Positions 46,697 to 54,674 of a DNA stretch of 64,000 nucleotides are shown here, piece after piece. Source of the stretch: Desulfobacteraceae bacterium (GTDB taxonomy: Bacteria; Desulfobacterota; Desulfobacteria; Desulfobacterales; RPRI01). Location of the stretch: assembly GCA_011391695.1 (NCBI GenBank), contig JAABQB010000003.1:23026-87025 (forward strand), read 5' to 3'. The notes under the pieces were generated by a model that saw only the letters and a program-made list of their open reading frames with translations, did no database searches and was not told the origin of the DNA. The number at the start of each line of letters is the position of its first letter. Position 1 is the stretch's first letter. The position numbers and the translations under genes were made by a program.

Positions 46697-47296
46697 ATGC
46701 ATAAAAGATTAATTATATCAGTTTGTTTAAGTTTGTTGTTGATTATGTCACTTGTTGCTTGTGCAGGATTCGGGGCAAAACCGGACCAGCAGAGCTTCAA
46801 AACTCCAGTTGTAACTTTAAACAGAGTTGAAGTGGCTCACTACTGGGGATACTGGTTTTATGGCGCAAAAGTCGAAGTAACAAGGGGGAAAGCCGGCAAC
46901 AATGGCGCGCCGCTTGATCTCAATTTTGTTTTTGATATTGAAAACCCGAATCCCTACCCGGTAGCATTGGAGAATTTCAACTTTACGGTCGCATTTGAAG
47001 ATTTCGAGCTGAATTCAGTCGGTTCTCAGGAAGTAATGTGGATTCCTGCCGGGAAGACAAACCAACTGAGAGTCTCTGCTATGTTTGATGTATGGCAGTC
47101 CTTTATGAGCCTTGGTGTGGCAAGCGGTCTGAAGCTTCAGGAAAAAAAGATCGCTGCTCATGACCTGCTTGAAAAATGGTGGACAACAATTCCGGATTTT
47201 GCGTTTCCTGTGTATGTAAAAGAGGGTTCAGCTGTTTTCAAAGCTGACGGGGTAACAGGCGTTGCAGCATTTGGCGCTAAATATCCTGCTAAATAA
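46697..47296 (+). CDS. LEA14/WHy-type lipoprotein
   Basis: A 199-residue protein with a lipoprotein signal (SLVAC, about residues 18-22) and a domain resembling LEA type 2 (WHy): NFVFDIENPNPYPVALENFNF is its typical strand. Exported, probably outer-membrane anchored. Placed 28 bp after livF, but a transport role is not known; the family is found in many bacteria without function. Confidence 0.75.
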   Translation: MHKRLIISVCLSLLLIMSLVACAGFGAKPDQQSFKTPVVTLNRVEVAHYWGYWFYGAKVEVTRGKAGNNGAPLDLNFVFDIENPNPYPVALENFNFTVAFEDFELNSVGSQEVMWIPAGKTNQLRVSAMFDVWQSFMSLGVASGLKLQEKKIAAHDLLEKWWTTIPDFAFPVYVKEGSAVFKADGVTGVAAFGAKYPAK

Positions 47297-47310
47297 TTGT
47301 TCATTTTTAA

Positions 47311-47358
47311 AGAGCTGCGTGTTTCAAAATATCTCTATATTTAGAAACACGCAGCTCT
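47311..47358. terminator. strong inverted repeat after the Liv cluster
   Basis: A perfect 15-bp inverted repeat, agagctgcgtgtttc / gaaacacgcagctct, with an 18-base loop, 15 bp after the lipoprotein stop. No T-tract follows, so termination would need a factor, or it protects the 3' end. Confidence 0.5.
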
Positions 47359-47509
47359 GACGAACTCGTAAAAGTCCGAATTTTCCCTTTTCCGTCGTTC
47401 CCGCGGAAGAGGGACACGAAGTGAAGTATCAGCGCTATCCAGCTATTTCAATAGCTTCTGGACTCCCGTTTTCACGGGAGTGACGGGATTTCTTTTTAAG
47501 AGTCCGTCA
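47358..47509. repeat. palindromic repeat, family 2, copy
   Basis: The left end tgacgaactcgtaaaag and right end ctttttaagagtccgtca are inverted copies. The core actcccgt/acgggagt hairpin is at 47462-47481. Same family as 14531-14656 and 36578-36707. Confidence 0.75.
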
Positions 47510-47545
47510 GTTTTGTTCTGTCTGCATTAATGAGGGTTATCCCGC

Positions 47546-49072
47546 ATGGGCCTTTATGATTTTACCATATATGATCTTATTAACCGCAACGCAGTAAGTT
47601 TCGGAAAGAGGCCGGCCTGGTTTGAGGTTGATGACGGAAGAACGCTGACATTTTCTGAATTCAAGAAAAAGGTTGATTCTCTTGCCTGCGGTCTTCAACT
47701 GGAAGGTATAAAAAAGGGCGACAGAATAGGCGCTCTTGGCAAGAACAGCCTTGAATATTTCCTTCTTTATGGCGCTGCCGCTGCTTTGGGAGCGATTATG
47801 CTTCCTATCAACTGGAGACTTTCATCAGATGAAATCTGCTTCAATCTGAATGACTGTGCACCTGAAATGCTCTTTGTTGACGCTGAATATCAGGACCTGA
47901 TAACCGGGATTCAGAATAAGCTTCTGTCTGTTAAAAAGTATTATAATCTGAAACCTCCGGGTGGAAGCTATAATGACTTTGAGTCTCTTTCAGATAACAA
48001 CGGCGATTTGACACCAGCCACGGTTTATGCGGATGACGGTTATGTTATTATTCATACGGCAGCTGTGAATGGAAGGCCCAGAGGAGCGCTTTTAAGTCAC
48101 GGAAATGTTATTTTTGCAGATATCCACTGGAACTGCTGCCTGCAGATAACCCATGAGGATGTTCATCTCAATCTGCTCCCTCTTTTCCATGTCGGCGGTC
48201 TTTTCATGGCGACAAACTGTTTTCATGCGGGAGCCCTGAACATAAACATGAGTAAGTTTGATCCGGAAAAAGCGGTGGAACTTATCGAAGAAAAAAAAGT
48301 TTCATTCTTTTTTAATTTTTCACCAATCCTCGCCTCTATTCTGGAACAGCAGGAAAAAACAAAAAATGATTTAAAGAGCCTCAGGGTAGTCGTGGGGCTC
48401 GATAATCCCGAAACCATCGTTAGATATCAGAAAATATCCGGCGGGACATTTTACTGCATGTACGGCCAGACCGAGACATCATGCGTTGCGACATATGGCC
48501 GTTTCAATGACAGGCCTGGTTCAGCCGGAAGAATGATACATCTTTCCGAGGTAAGACTTGTAGATGATTATGATAAGCCGGTGCCGGCAGGGCAGGTTGG
48601 TGAAATTGTCATGAAGGGTCCAATGGTCTTTAAGGGGTACTGGAATCTTCCGGAAGAGAACGACCGGACATTCCGCGAAGGATGGCATCATACAGGGGAT
48701 CTGGGCCGTTTTGATGAAGACGGATTTCTCTGGTATGCGGGACGCACTCCTGATAAAGAGCTGATAAAACCAGGTGGTGAGAATGTATATCCTGCCGAGG
48801 TCGAGAAGGTTATATTAATGCATTCCGCTGTCGAAAAATGTATCGTCTTTGGTGTGCCGGATCCGAAATGGAAGGAGGGAATCAAGGCGGTCTGCATTCT
48901 CAAGAAAGGTCAATCTCTCGAATCAAAAGAGCTTGTCAGTTTTGTCGGCGAAAAGATAGCAAGCTACAAGAAGCCACAGTATGTTGAATTCACAGAAGAA
49001 TTTCCATTAACCGGAGATGGTTTTCCCGACAGGGCTAAGATAAAAGAGCTTTACGGGGGGAATCAGTATTGA
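47546..49072 (+). CDS. AMP-binding acyl-CoA synthetase-like, altered core motifs
   Basis: A 508-residue adenylate-forming enzyme. The P-loop position reads HTAAVNGRPRGALLSH, where the family norm is TSGTTGxPKG. CMYGQTETS and HTGDLGRFDEDGFLWY are normal. The C-terminal catalytic-Lys motif is also changed: LTGDGFPDRAKIKEL in place of xxxGKIxR. So it may use a different acid, be slow, or act non-catalytically. Close relatives with AAVxGRPRGA exist as a subgroup in such bacteria, which argues against simple decay. Confidence 0.8.
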   Translation: MGLYDFTIYDLINRNAVSFGKRPAWFEVDDGRTLTFSEFKKKVDSLACGLQLEGIKKGDRIGALGKNSLEYFLLYGAAAALGAIMLPINWRLSSDEICFNLNDCAPEMLFVDAEYQDLITGIQNKLLSVKKYYNLKPPGGSYNDFESLSDNNGDLTPATVYADDGYVIIHTAAVNGRPRGALLSHGNVIFADIHWNCCLQITHEDVHLNLLPLFHVGGLFMATNCFHAGALNINMSKFDPEKAVELIEEKKVSFFFNFSPILASILEQQEKTKNDLKSLRVVVGLDNPETIVRYQKISGGTFYCMYGQTETSCVATYGRFNDRPGSAGRMIHLSEVRLVDDYDKPVPAGQVGEIVMKGPMVFKGYWNLPEENDRTFREGWHHTGDLGRFDEDGFLWYAGRTPDKELIKPGGENVYPAEVEKVILMHSAVEKCIVFGVPDPKWKEGIKAVCILKKGQSLESKELVSFVGEKIASYKKPQYVEFTEEFPLTGDGFPDRAKIKELYGGNQY

Positions 49073-49101
49073 TATAATGAATGTAACTGCTCAGGTAGAT
49101 A

Positions 49102-49160
49102 GACTGTAGGCTAAAGTGGGGCCGAAAGGTTTTTCCTAACAGCCTTCAGCCTAAACAGCT
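49102..49160. repeat. palindromic repeat, family 4, copy
   Basis: gactgtaggctaaag is inverted against cttcagcctaaacagct. Related to 24271-24350. Confidence 0.5.
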
Positions 49161-49194
49161 GTGTAGGTACACATATAATAATCTGGAGAGCAAC

Positions 49195-49677
49195 ATGGTA
49201 CGGACTGAAATATCACTGTTTATGAAAAATGTGCCGGGAGAATTGGGGAAGCTAGCTTCTTTGCTTTCGGGCGAAGGGATTAATATAGATGCGCTGACAA
49301 TACAGGATGCTTCGAGTTATGTTCAGGAGCTTTTCCATGCCAGAGGAAAATCCTTAAAGAGAATTGCTTCAAGCGCAAGTTATAATTCCATGAAAAAGGA
49401 TTCAGCTGAATTTGCACTGATAAGAATACTTGTTGATCAGACTGATAATACAATAGATATTCTTTCCCAAAATGATTATCTGTTCGATATAATGCCTGTA
49501 ATTGCAATAATACTTGAAAATAATCCAGGCTCACTTGCCGAGGTGGCCACGAAGTTTGGAAAAGAAGGAATAAACATCAATTATGTCTATGGCTCGGTCT
49601 CATCACCAAAAGAAAAATGCCTCTTCGTCTTTTGTCCTGAAGATATTGAATTAGCTGCCCGCATTTTTAAGGAATAA
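49195..49677 (+). CDS. tandem ACT domain protein
   Basis: A 160-residue protein with two ACT domains, about residues 3-75 and 98-160 (NVPGELGKLASLLSGEGINI and NNPGSLAEVATKFGKEGINI). ACT pairs bind small ligands such as amino acids to control enzymes or regulators. No catalytic part is attached, so it is a stand-alone sensor. It starts about 120 bp after the second CoA ligase; possible regulation of that pathway is inferred. Confidence 0.85.
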   Translation: MVRTEISLFMKNVPGELGKLASLLSGEGINIDALTIQDASSYVQELFHARGKSLKRIASSASYNSMKKDSAEFALIRILVDQTDNTIDILSQNDYLFDIMPVIAIILENNPGSLAEVATKFGKEGININYVYGSVSSPKEKCLFVFCPEDIELAARIFKE

Positions 49678-50041
49678 TGTTATTTAGCAGCAATATTAAC
49701 CAGTTATGCCTCAAACTCCCTGAACTTTCCTAAACCATGCACATTGTATAATTGAGCCATTGCCTCTATTCCTGGGATGATTGCCCAACATATTGGGAGA
49801 AAGGTGCCAAGGATTCAAGGATTCCCGCCATAAAGATTGGCGGGCCTTCGGCAGGGTTCAAGTGTTTGTTTTCTAATGATTTTATCTTCTGCTTTTATCT
49901 TCGGCTTTTCAGCATCTTCTCAACCTCCCCGATATCTCTTGCGAAGTTCTGACAAGCTTGCTTTATTGAGATAGCCCAAATCTCCGGATAATAATATTTG
50001 CGTCTCTAATTCACACGTCGAGCCGTAAGCGATATATAAAG
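49678..50041. other. intergenic region with family-3 repeat
   Basis: Holds gggagaaaggtgccaaggat...caaggattcccgcc...gggttcaag (49792-49868), including a small hairpin ccgccataaagattggcgg. A 66-codon frame (49752-49952) is a shadow without a ribosome site. No gene. Confidence 0.55.
49792..49868. repeat. ggattcaagg-type repeat, family 3, copy
   Basis: Begins ttgggagaaaggtgcc, contains two ggattcaagg-like units and ends agggttcaagtg, matching the pattern at 27167-27210. Confidence 0.5.
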
Positions 50042-50132
50042 GAGCCTATTGAAAAAGCATGTTTCCCCTCCCTTTCACACTAACCCTCTCCCGCAAGGGG
50101 AGAGGGGATTTTTGAACTTTTGCAATTGGCTC
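50042..50132. mobile_element. MITE-like palindromic element, copy B (internally deleted)
   Basis: A 91-bp version of the element at 12071-12223: the ends gagcctattgaaaaagcat and acttttgcaattggctc are kept, and the middle is shortened to tttcccctccctttcacact plus the ccctctcccgcaaggggaga hairpin. Confidence 0.8.
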
Positions 50133-50140
50133 TTATAATA

Positions 50141-50190
50141 AAAATCCTAATAAATCCTAATAAATTCTAATAACAATTCTAATAAAAATA
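50141..50190. repeat. short tandem AT-rich repeats upstream of tetR
   Basis: Imperfect tandem units of 10-12 bp: aaaatcctaa, taaatcctaa, taaattctaa, taacaattctaa, taaaaatag. Directly abuts the promoter of the tetR gene. Could be an operator array or simply low-complexity DNA. Confidence 0.6.
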
Positions 50191-50191
50191 G

Positions 50192-50220
50192 TTGACTAAA
50201 CATAACAAATAAATTATAAA
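50192..50220 (+). promoter_or_regulatory. sigma-70 promoter for tetR
   Basis: TTGACT (50192-50197), exactly 17 bases, TATAAA (50215-50220). 5/6 matches in each box. The tetR ATG lies about 40 bp on, with an aaggtg site. Confidence 0.7.
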
Positions 50221-50261
50221 CATATTCCAAAAATAAATTACATTCATAGCAAGGTGATTTA

Positions 50262-50909
50262 ATGGGCATTCAGGAGAGGAAAGAAAGAGAAAGGGAAAGA
50301 AGACGGCAACAGATAATAGTTGCCGCAAAGAGGGTTTTTTCAAACAAAGGTTTCAACAAGGCAACCATGGAAGATATTGCAACTGAAGCCGAACTAAGCC
50401 CGGGCACCCTTTATCTCTATTTTAAAAACAAGGAAGAGCTTTACGCATCACTATCTATAAGAATACTCCAGTACCTTCTTATACGCATTGAACATGTTAA
50501 CAGGGAAAAAAACCTGGGACCTGAAGATAAGCTGAAACTCCTGATTGAGGCAATGTATGATGTTTATGCGTTTGACCCTTTGATAATAATAAACATGTTC
50601 CAGCTTCAATCGAGCGAAACATTAAAAAATTTATCTCCCCAGCTTCTGGCACAAATAAAAGATCTTTCGCGCAAATCGCTTGGTACAATTGCTGATATTT
50701 TTGAAGATGGCGCGGCAAAAGGTGTATTTATAAAAAAACATCCGGTTGCTCTTGCCGATATTTTCTGGGCTTTGTTTTCCGGAGTTATTCTTTGGGAATC
50801 GAGCAAGAAAATAATCAACGACGAAAAAGATTACCTTAAACCAACCCTTGAGATAGCTTTCGAATTATTCAGCAGAGGATTAAAGAAAGATGGATCATAT
50901 CCAAATTAG
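50262..50909 (+). CDS. TetR family transcriptional regulator
   Basis: A 215-residue repressor. The helix-turn-helix is at about residues 25-60 (KATMEDIATEAELSPGTLYLYFKNKEELY), with a ligand-binding C-terminal half. The N-terminus is very basic (KERERERRRQQ). Resembles regulators of fatty-acid metabolism in such bacteria, but the ligand is unknown. It may regulate itself through the tandem repeats. A hairpin (ttctccca / tgggagaa, 50929-50950) follows the stop. Confidence 0.88.
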   Translation: MGIQERKERERERRRQQIIVAAKRVFSNKGFNKATMEDIATEAELSPGTLYLYFKNKEELYASLSIRILQYLLIRIEHVNREKNLGPEDKLKLLIEAMYDVYAFDPLIIINMFQLQSSETLKNLSPQLLAQIKDLSRKSLGTIADIFEDGAAKGVFIKKHPVALADIFWALFSGVILWESSKKIINDEKDYLKPTLEIAFELFSRGLKKDGSYPN

Positions 50910-50996
50910 TTGGTGATCCTTGAACCCATTCTCCCAGCTAATTGGGAGAAGAACCAGAAAGATTAATCTGTTTTCCGGACATCAGCGCCATGAAGG

Positions 50997-51755
50997 TCAT
51001 GTCAGGTGGGCGTAGTCTGACTTGATTATTTCGAAAAGTTCTTTTCCTATGGTAATTCCAATATCGATGAATTCAGGGCCATATTTCTTTCCTGTTGTGG
51101 TCCGGAAAGAGTCCCTGATTCTATAAAGGCTCTCCATCCCTTTCGGATAATGGGCGATAAATTCAGAAAAGGGGGGATTAAGATAAGATACCATTTCCCA
51201 GAGTGTGCTGGTAAAATTATCCGGTCCCCAGCGAAACTTGTCTGCATCGTAAAGGCAGTTTGAAACAAGATTTCCCCCGGAGGTTTTTGATTCCACTGTA
51301 CTGTTGAATGCTTCGTGATTCCTTATTGCAGTGCAGATATCATCCAGTTCTTGAGGGGAAAAGGGATAATCCTTCAGGACTTCACGCGCAAAAGCTGCTC
51401 CTTCGATCGAATGATTTTTTCTCTTTCGTTTTATATCGTGCAGCAGACCTGCACACTGGAGAATAAGAACTCTCCGCCTGCAAAAACCATCCGCATACCC
51501 GGCAAGCCCGCTTTCAATAAACATCAGGGCTCCCGCATCCACGGTTACTTTTGTGGCATGATCGAGACCGTGACCGAAATCATTTTCAAGATACATTGCT
51601 ACAAACTGGTGAACCTTTGCTACCAGAGGATCTGTTTCAAAAACCCGAACAGAAGATTTAATGGCTGAATCATGGTCTTTGTAAAAATCCGGGGGAGGAA
51701 ATCCGGAGGCTATCCGCCGGGCTATCTTTTGTATATTAGCGTAGATAGTCTCCAT
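50997..51755 (-). CDS. HD domain phosphohydrolase
   Basis: A 252-residue HD-superfamily protein. HGLDHATKV supplies the first metal-ligand His, LLHDIK is the HD doublet, and IRNHEAF and the later DADKF (Asp) complete the set. Likely a metal-dependent phosphohydrolase on nucleotides; no other domain present. Monocistronic on the minus strand. Confidence 0.82.
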   Translation of the reverse strand: METIYANIQKIARRIASGFPPPDFYKDHDSAIKSSVRVFETDPLVAKVHQFVAMYLENDFGHGLDHATKVTVDAGALMFIESGLAGYADGFCRRRVLILQCAGLLHDIKRKRKNHSIEGAAFAREVLKDYPFSPQELDDICTAIRNHEAFNSTVESKTSGGNLVSNCLYDADKFRWGPDNFTSTLWEMVSYLNPPFSEFIAHYPKGMESLYRIRDSFRTTTGKKYGPEFIDIGITIGKELFEIIKSDYAHLT

Positions 51756-51778
51756 GTATTCGATTTATTCACCCGACA

Positions 51779-51816
51779 GAGTCCGGCCCGACTGAATTAA
51801 GCCGGACTCTTTTTTA
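51779..51816 (+). terminator. terminator-like hairpin between two minus genes
   Basis: gagtccggc (51779-51787) pairs with gccggactc (51801-51809), then a T-run follows on the plus strand (51810-51815). Flanking genes are on the minus strand, so on plus it would stop antisense transcripts entering from tetR; on minus it has no U-tract after the stem. Confidence 0.5.
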
Positions 51817-51832
51817 TTGATGAGAAAAAGTA

Positions 51833-52318
51833 TTACAGCAATGAGAAGGGTTTACCGCAGATCTTCCATTTACCGTCTTCTTTAATTACGGTAATTGTGT
51901 TGTCAACCTTGTGGATTTTACTTAAATGGAACAGTTTTGAAACAAGAGCGTATAAGGGGTTTATTGCTACTATTCTGTCCGCGGATATTTTTAAGGTTAC
52001 TTCTTTATCGGTTCTGCTTATCGTTTCGGTTTCTATGTTGAATAGTCTGCTTTTCATGAAATCGGGACCCAAACCGCGTTCGGCCGCTTCGGTTTCAGTT
52101 TTTTGAATATATTTTTCAACAATATTTTCTTCTTCGGATGTTGCCAGCGTTTTACACAGATAGCCGGCCATAGACTTGTCCAGCGAGAAGTATGCCTTTG
52201 TGAATGTCACTGCCGTCTTGTTCGGAGTCTCTTTAGCTTCTGCAAACATGAAAATTATCTGCAGGAAGATTCCAAACATAATAACCATGATAATATTTAC
52301 TATCTTGTCCCGCTCCAT
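51833..52318 (-). CDS. hypothetical exported protein
   Basis: A 161-residue protein with an N-terminal hydrophobic segment (about residues 7-26) likely acting as a signal anchor or signal peptide, then an alpha-beta region with TVIKEDGKWKICGKPF at the end. That end pattern is typical of small NTF2-like/DUF4878-type domains. Family not identified with confidence. Lies 78 bp from the HD gene in the same direction. Confidence 0.6.
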   Translation of the reverse strand: MERDKIVNIIMVIMFGIFLQIIFMFAEAKETPNKTAVTFTKAYFSLDKSMAGYLCKTLATSEEENIVEKYIQKTETEAAERGLGPDFMKSRLFNIETETISRTDKEVTLKISADRIVAINPLYALVSKLFHLSKIHKVDNTITVIKEDGKWKICGKPFSLL

Positions 52319-52633
52319 CTGTCATTCCTCCTTATAAAAAACTTATATCCATGCAAAAAAATATTTTAAGATCCTGCCAAATCTTTTTTCTTATTCCGGT
52401 TAACGGGGTGAGCATAAAAACTTGATTTCAGATAACATGGAATTTACTTTAATACAAGGGAAATTCATCTGCCCCTGACTTGGGCTATGAGTAATAAAAA
52501 TTGTTGAAATATCTATAAATAAAATATACTAAAGTCAAAATAATTTTTAATAATCCTTATTTTTTGCATTACCATTTAAGGCGGCAGTTGATAATAGAAA
52601 AGGTGACTAAATCCTTTAAATGAGGTTTTGCTG
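52319..52633 (+). other. promoter region of the CsgG/FGE protein gene
   Basis: AT-rich divergent intergenic region. A TATACT box at 52525-52530 with TTGTTG 18 bp upstream (or TTGAAA 15 bp upstream) is a plausible promoter for the plus-strand gene. A gaggtttt site precedes the ATG at 52634. Nothing else recognised. Confidence 0.45.
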
Positions 52634-54076
52634 ATGAGAAGGTCAATACAAGCTCTTTTTGCATTATTCTTCGTATTCCTCACCGTATCCGGAGCTTTTG
52701 CCGCCGACAAAAAGAACAAGCCTGAAACGAAACTGATTGATAACTACATAGCGGTTTTTGACTTTAAAGTTAATACGGGAGACAAAGATATTTCCGTCCC
52801 GCTTACAGAGAGTGTAAGACGTGAGATTGTCATGTCCGGCAAATATACCGTTATAGACCGCGGCAACATGGAAAAGGTACTCGGAGAGCATAAACTCCAG
52901 ATGTCGGGCTGTGTTACCGGAGAGTGTATTGTAGAGACGGGACAGTTGCTCGGAGTTGGAAAGTTAATCGGCGGAACAGTGAGCATGGTGGGAAAGACGT
53001 ACTACCTGACACTTTCTCTGATAAGTGTAAAGACGGGCGAGATAGAGAATATTGCGGAGGATACCTGCAAGTGTGAAGTTGACGAACTGCTCGGCTCAAC
53101 CAAGAGGCTTGCGAAAAAGCTTCTTGGCGGAAAAGTTGATCAGTCAGCGGAAGCTGCGGCAAGGGCCGAGGCTGCGGCCAGAGTCAAGGCTGAGGAAATA
53201 GAAAGAGCCAAAACTGCGGAAATAGTCAAGGCCAAGGCAACCGGGCCGGAGCCGAGAATCACCAATTCAATAGACATGCCTTTTGTGTATATCAAACCTG
53301 GCACATTCATGATGGGCTCGCCATCGGGTGAAACGGGAAGGGACAATGATGAAACACAGCACCAGGTGACTTTGACCAAAGGGTTTTATATGGGGGAGAC
53401 CGAAGTAACGGTTGGTCAGTGGCGGATATTCATAAGGGATGCAGGATATAAGACCGAAGCTGAAACCGGAGGTGGGGCAATTGTGTGGTCAGCCGGGAAG
53501 TGGGAGAAGAAAGAAGGTTCCTATTGGGACAACCCGGGTTTTACTCAGTCGGACAATCATCCTGTAACATGTATATCTTGGAATGATGTGCAGGCTTTTA
53601 TAAGATGGATTAACCGCAAAGAGGGCGTGGATTATCGTTTGCCGACAGAAGCCGAATGGGAATATTCATGCCGGGACGGGACGCAGGCCGCACGGTTTTG
53701 GGGTGAGGATCCTGATCAGGCGTGCGACTATGCAAATGTTGCGGATCAAACCGCTAAGAATAAATGGCCTAACTGGTTTATTCATAACTGTGATGACCAC
53801 TATGCTGAAACGGCGCCGGTAAGAAGTTATAAACCGAATGGTTTTGGGTTATATGACGTAATCGGCAATGTCTGGGAGTGGTGTCAGGACTGGAAAGGGG
53901 ATTATCCGACAAGCAGTGTTACAGATCCCACGGGTCCTTATTCAGGCTCGCGCCGGGTCGGTCGTGGCGGCAGCTGTTTCAACTTCGCGTGGATCTGCCG
54001 TTCGGCTTTTCGCAACGACCGCACCCCGGAGTTCAGGAGCAACGATTTGGGTTTTCGCCTCTCCAAGACCCCTTAA
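52634..54076 (+). CDS. exported CsgG/LpoB-like plus FGE-sulfatase (SUMF1) protein
   Basis: A 480-residue protein. Signal peptide (cleaved near AFA), then a CsgG/LpoB-type domain (about residues 35-170: IAVFDF, YTVIDRGNMEKVLGE, GVGKLIGGTVS), an Ala/Lys/Glu-rich linker (about 175-205), and a formylglycine-generating-enzyme-like domain (about 215-480: MVYIKPGTF-type start, NVWEWCQDW, GGSCF...CRSAFR...GFRL). Such domains in bacteria are often ligand-binding C-type-lectin folds. The last 40 codons look like a DGR variable region (see findings). TTG 52628 is an alternative start. Confidence 0.85.
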   Translation: MRRSIQALFALFFVFLTVSGAFAADKKNKPETKLIDNYIAVFDFKVNTGDKDISVPLTESVRREIVMSGKYTVIDRGNMEKVLGEHKLQMSGCVTGECIVETGQLLGVGKLIGGTVSMVGKTYYLTLSLISVKTGEIENIAEDTCKCEVDELLGSTKRLAKKLLGGKVDQSAEAAARAEAAARVKAEEIERAKTAEIVKAKATGPEPRITNSIDMPFVYIKPGTFMMGSPSGETGRDNDETQHQVTLTKGFYMGETEVTVGQWRIFIRDAGYKTEAETGGGAIVWSAGKWEKKEGSYWDNPGFTQSDNHPVTCISWNDVQAFIRWINRKEGVDYRLPTEAEWEYSCRDGTQAARFWGEDPDQACDYANVADQTAKNKWPNWFIHNCDDHYAETAPVRSYKPNGFGLYDVIGNVWEWCQDWKGDYPTSSVTDPTGPYSGSRRVGRGGSCFNFAWICRSAFRNDRTPEFRSNDLGFRLSKTP

Positions 54077-54100
54077 ATTTTACTTTTTGGAAGCCCGTCC

Positions 54101-54122
54101 CTGACTCCGTAAGGAAAGTCAG
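54101..54122 (+). promoter_or_regulatory. GNRA-loop hairpin after the putative variable region
   Basis: CTGACTCC-GTAA-GGAAAGTCAG, stem interrupted by an AA bulge, loop GTAA of GNRA type, 24 bp after the stop codon. In DGRs a hairpin with a GNRA-like loop downstream of the variable region promotes retrohoming. Confidence 0.5.
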
Positions 54123-54145
54123 TGCCAGGCAAATTTTTAAAATTT

Positions 54146-54238
54146 ATGTTCAAGATCATCATAGTTCCATTTGATCGGATTAAAAAGAGTTTTGATGAAG
54201 AACTTCTGAATCAGTTTGTCCTCAACAAGAACCTCTGA
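54146..54238 (+). pseudogene. 30-codon fragment resembling a DGR accessory (HRDC-type) N-terminus
   Basis: ATG to TGA encodes MFKIIIVPFDRIKK then SFDEELLNQFVLNKNL. The pattern IPFDxxxxxFDEExLNxFxLNK resembles the first 30 residues of small HRDC-type proteins found beside some DGR reverse transcriptases. It stops abruptly at a TGA. I recall the resemblance; it was not checked. Likely a truncated remnant. Confidence 0.35.
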
Positions 54239-54359
54239 AATCTACAGAGTTTTTGGCTCTTGTTATTTAACTGGAAAATCAACTGAAATCGTGCTATCTT
54301 GATGAATACAGTAAAGAGACTGAATTCATTCCTGAAAAGAAAAAAGGAGGGATAAAACC

Positions 54360-54674
54360 ATGCCGGATATTTCAAAAGAAATAAGAGAGATCGCGGATCA
54401 GATTATTGAGAGATACCGGCCTGAAAAAATTATTCTCTTTGGAAGCGCAGCGCGCGAAGAATTCTCTCCCGACAGCGACGTTGATATGCTGATCATCAAA
54501 AAGGAGACTCCCGAATACGGAATAGATCGCATGAGAGAGCTGCGGAAGCTGATTAAGAAAAAAATAGCCGCTGATTTTCTTATTTACCGTCCTGATGAGA
54601 TAGAAAAGCGTCTTCGAATGGGAGATCCGTTTCTCCGGTCTGTTTTCGATGAAGGCAAGGTGCTTTATGGTTGA
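54360..54674 (+). CDS. MNT-type nucleotidyltransferase (antitoxin-like)
   Basis: A 104-residue minimal nucleotidyltransferase. GSAAREEFSPDSDVDMLI (about residues 28-45) has the GSxxRGE..DSDxD active site; here E replaces G after R. Pairs with the HEPN protein next to it. In MNT/HEPN systems the MNT enzyme can AMPylate and so neutralise the HEPN partner. A strong aggagg site precedes it. The next gene overlaps it by eight bases. Confidence 0.85.
   Translation: MPDISKEIREIADQIIERYRPEKIILFGSAAREEFSPDSDVDMLIIKKETPEYGIDRMRELRKLIKKKIAADFLIYRPDEIEKRLRMGDPFLRSVFDEGKVLYG

Noticed and set aside
49752..49952. 66-codon plus-strand ORF after the ACT protein gene
   Set aside because: It runs through a dispersed repeat, lacks a ribosome site and has no recognisable features.
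51779..51816. Terminator for the minus-strand hypothetical gene at 51833
   Set aside because: On the minus strand no U-tract follows the stem; the T-run is on the plus side.
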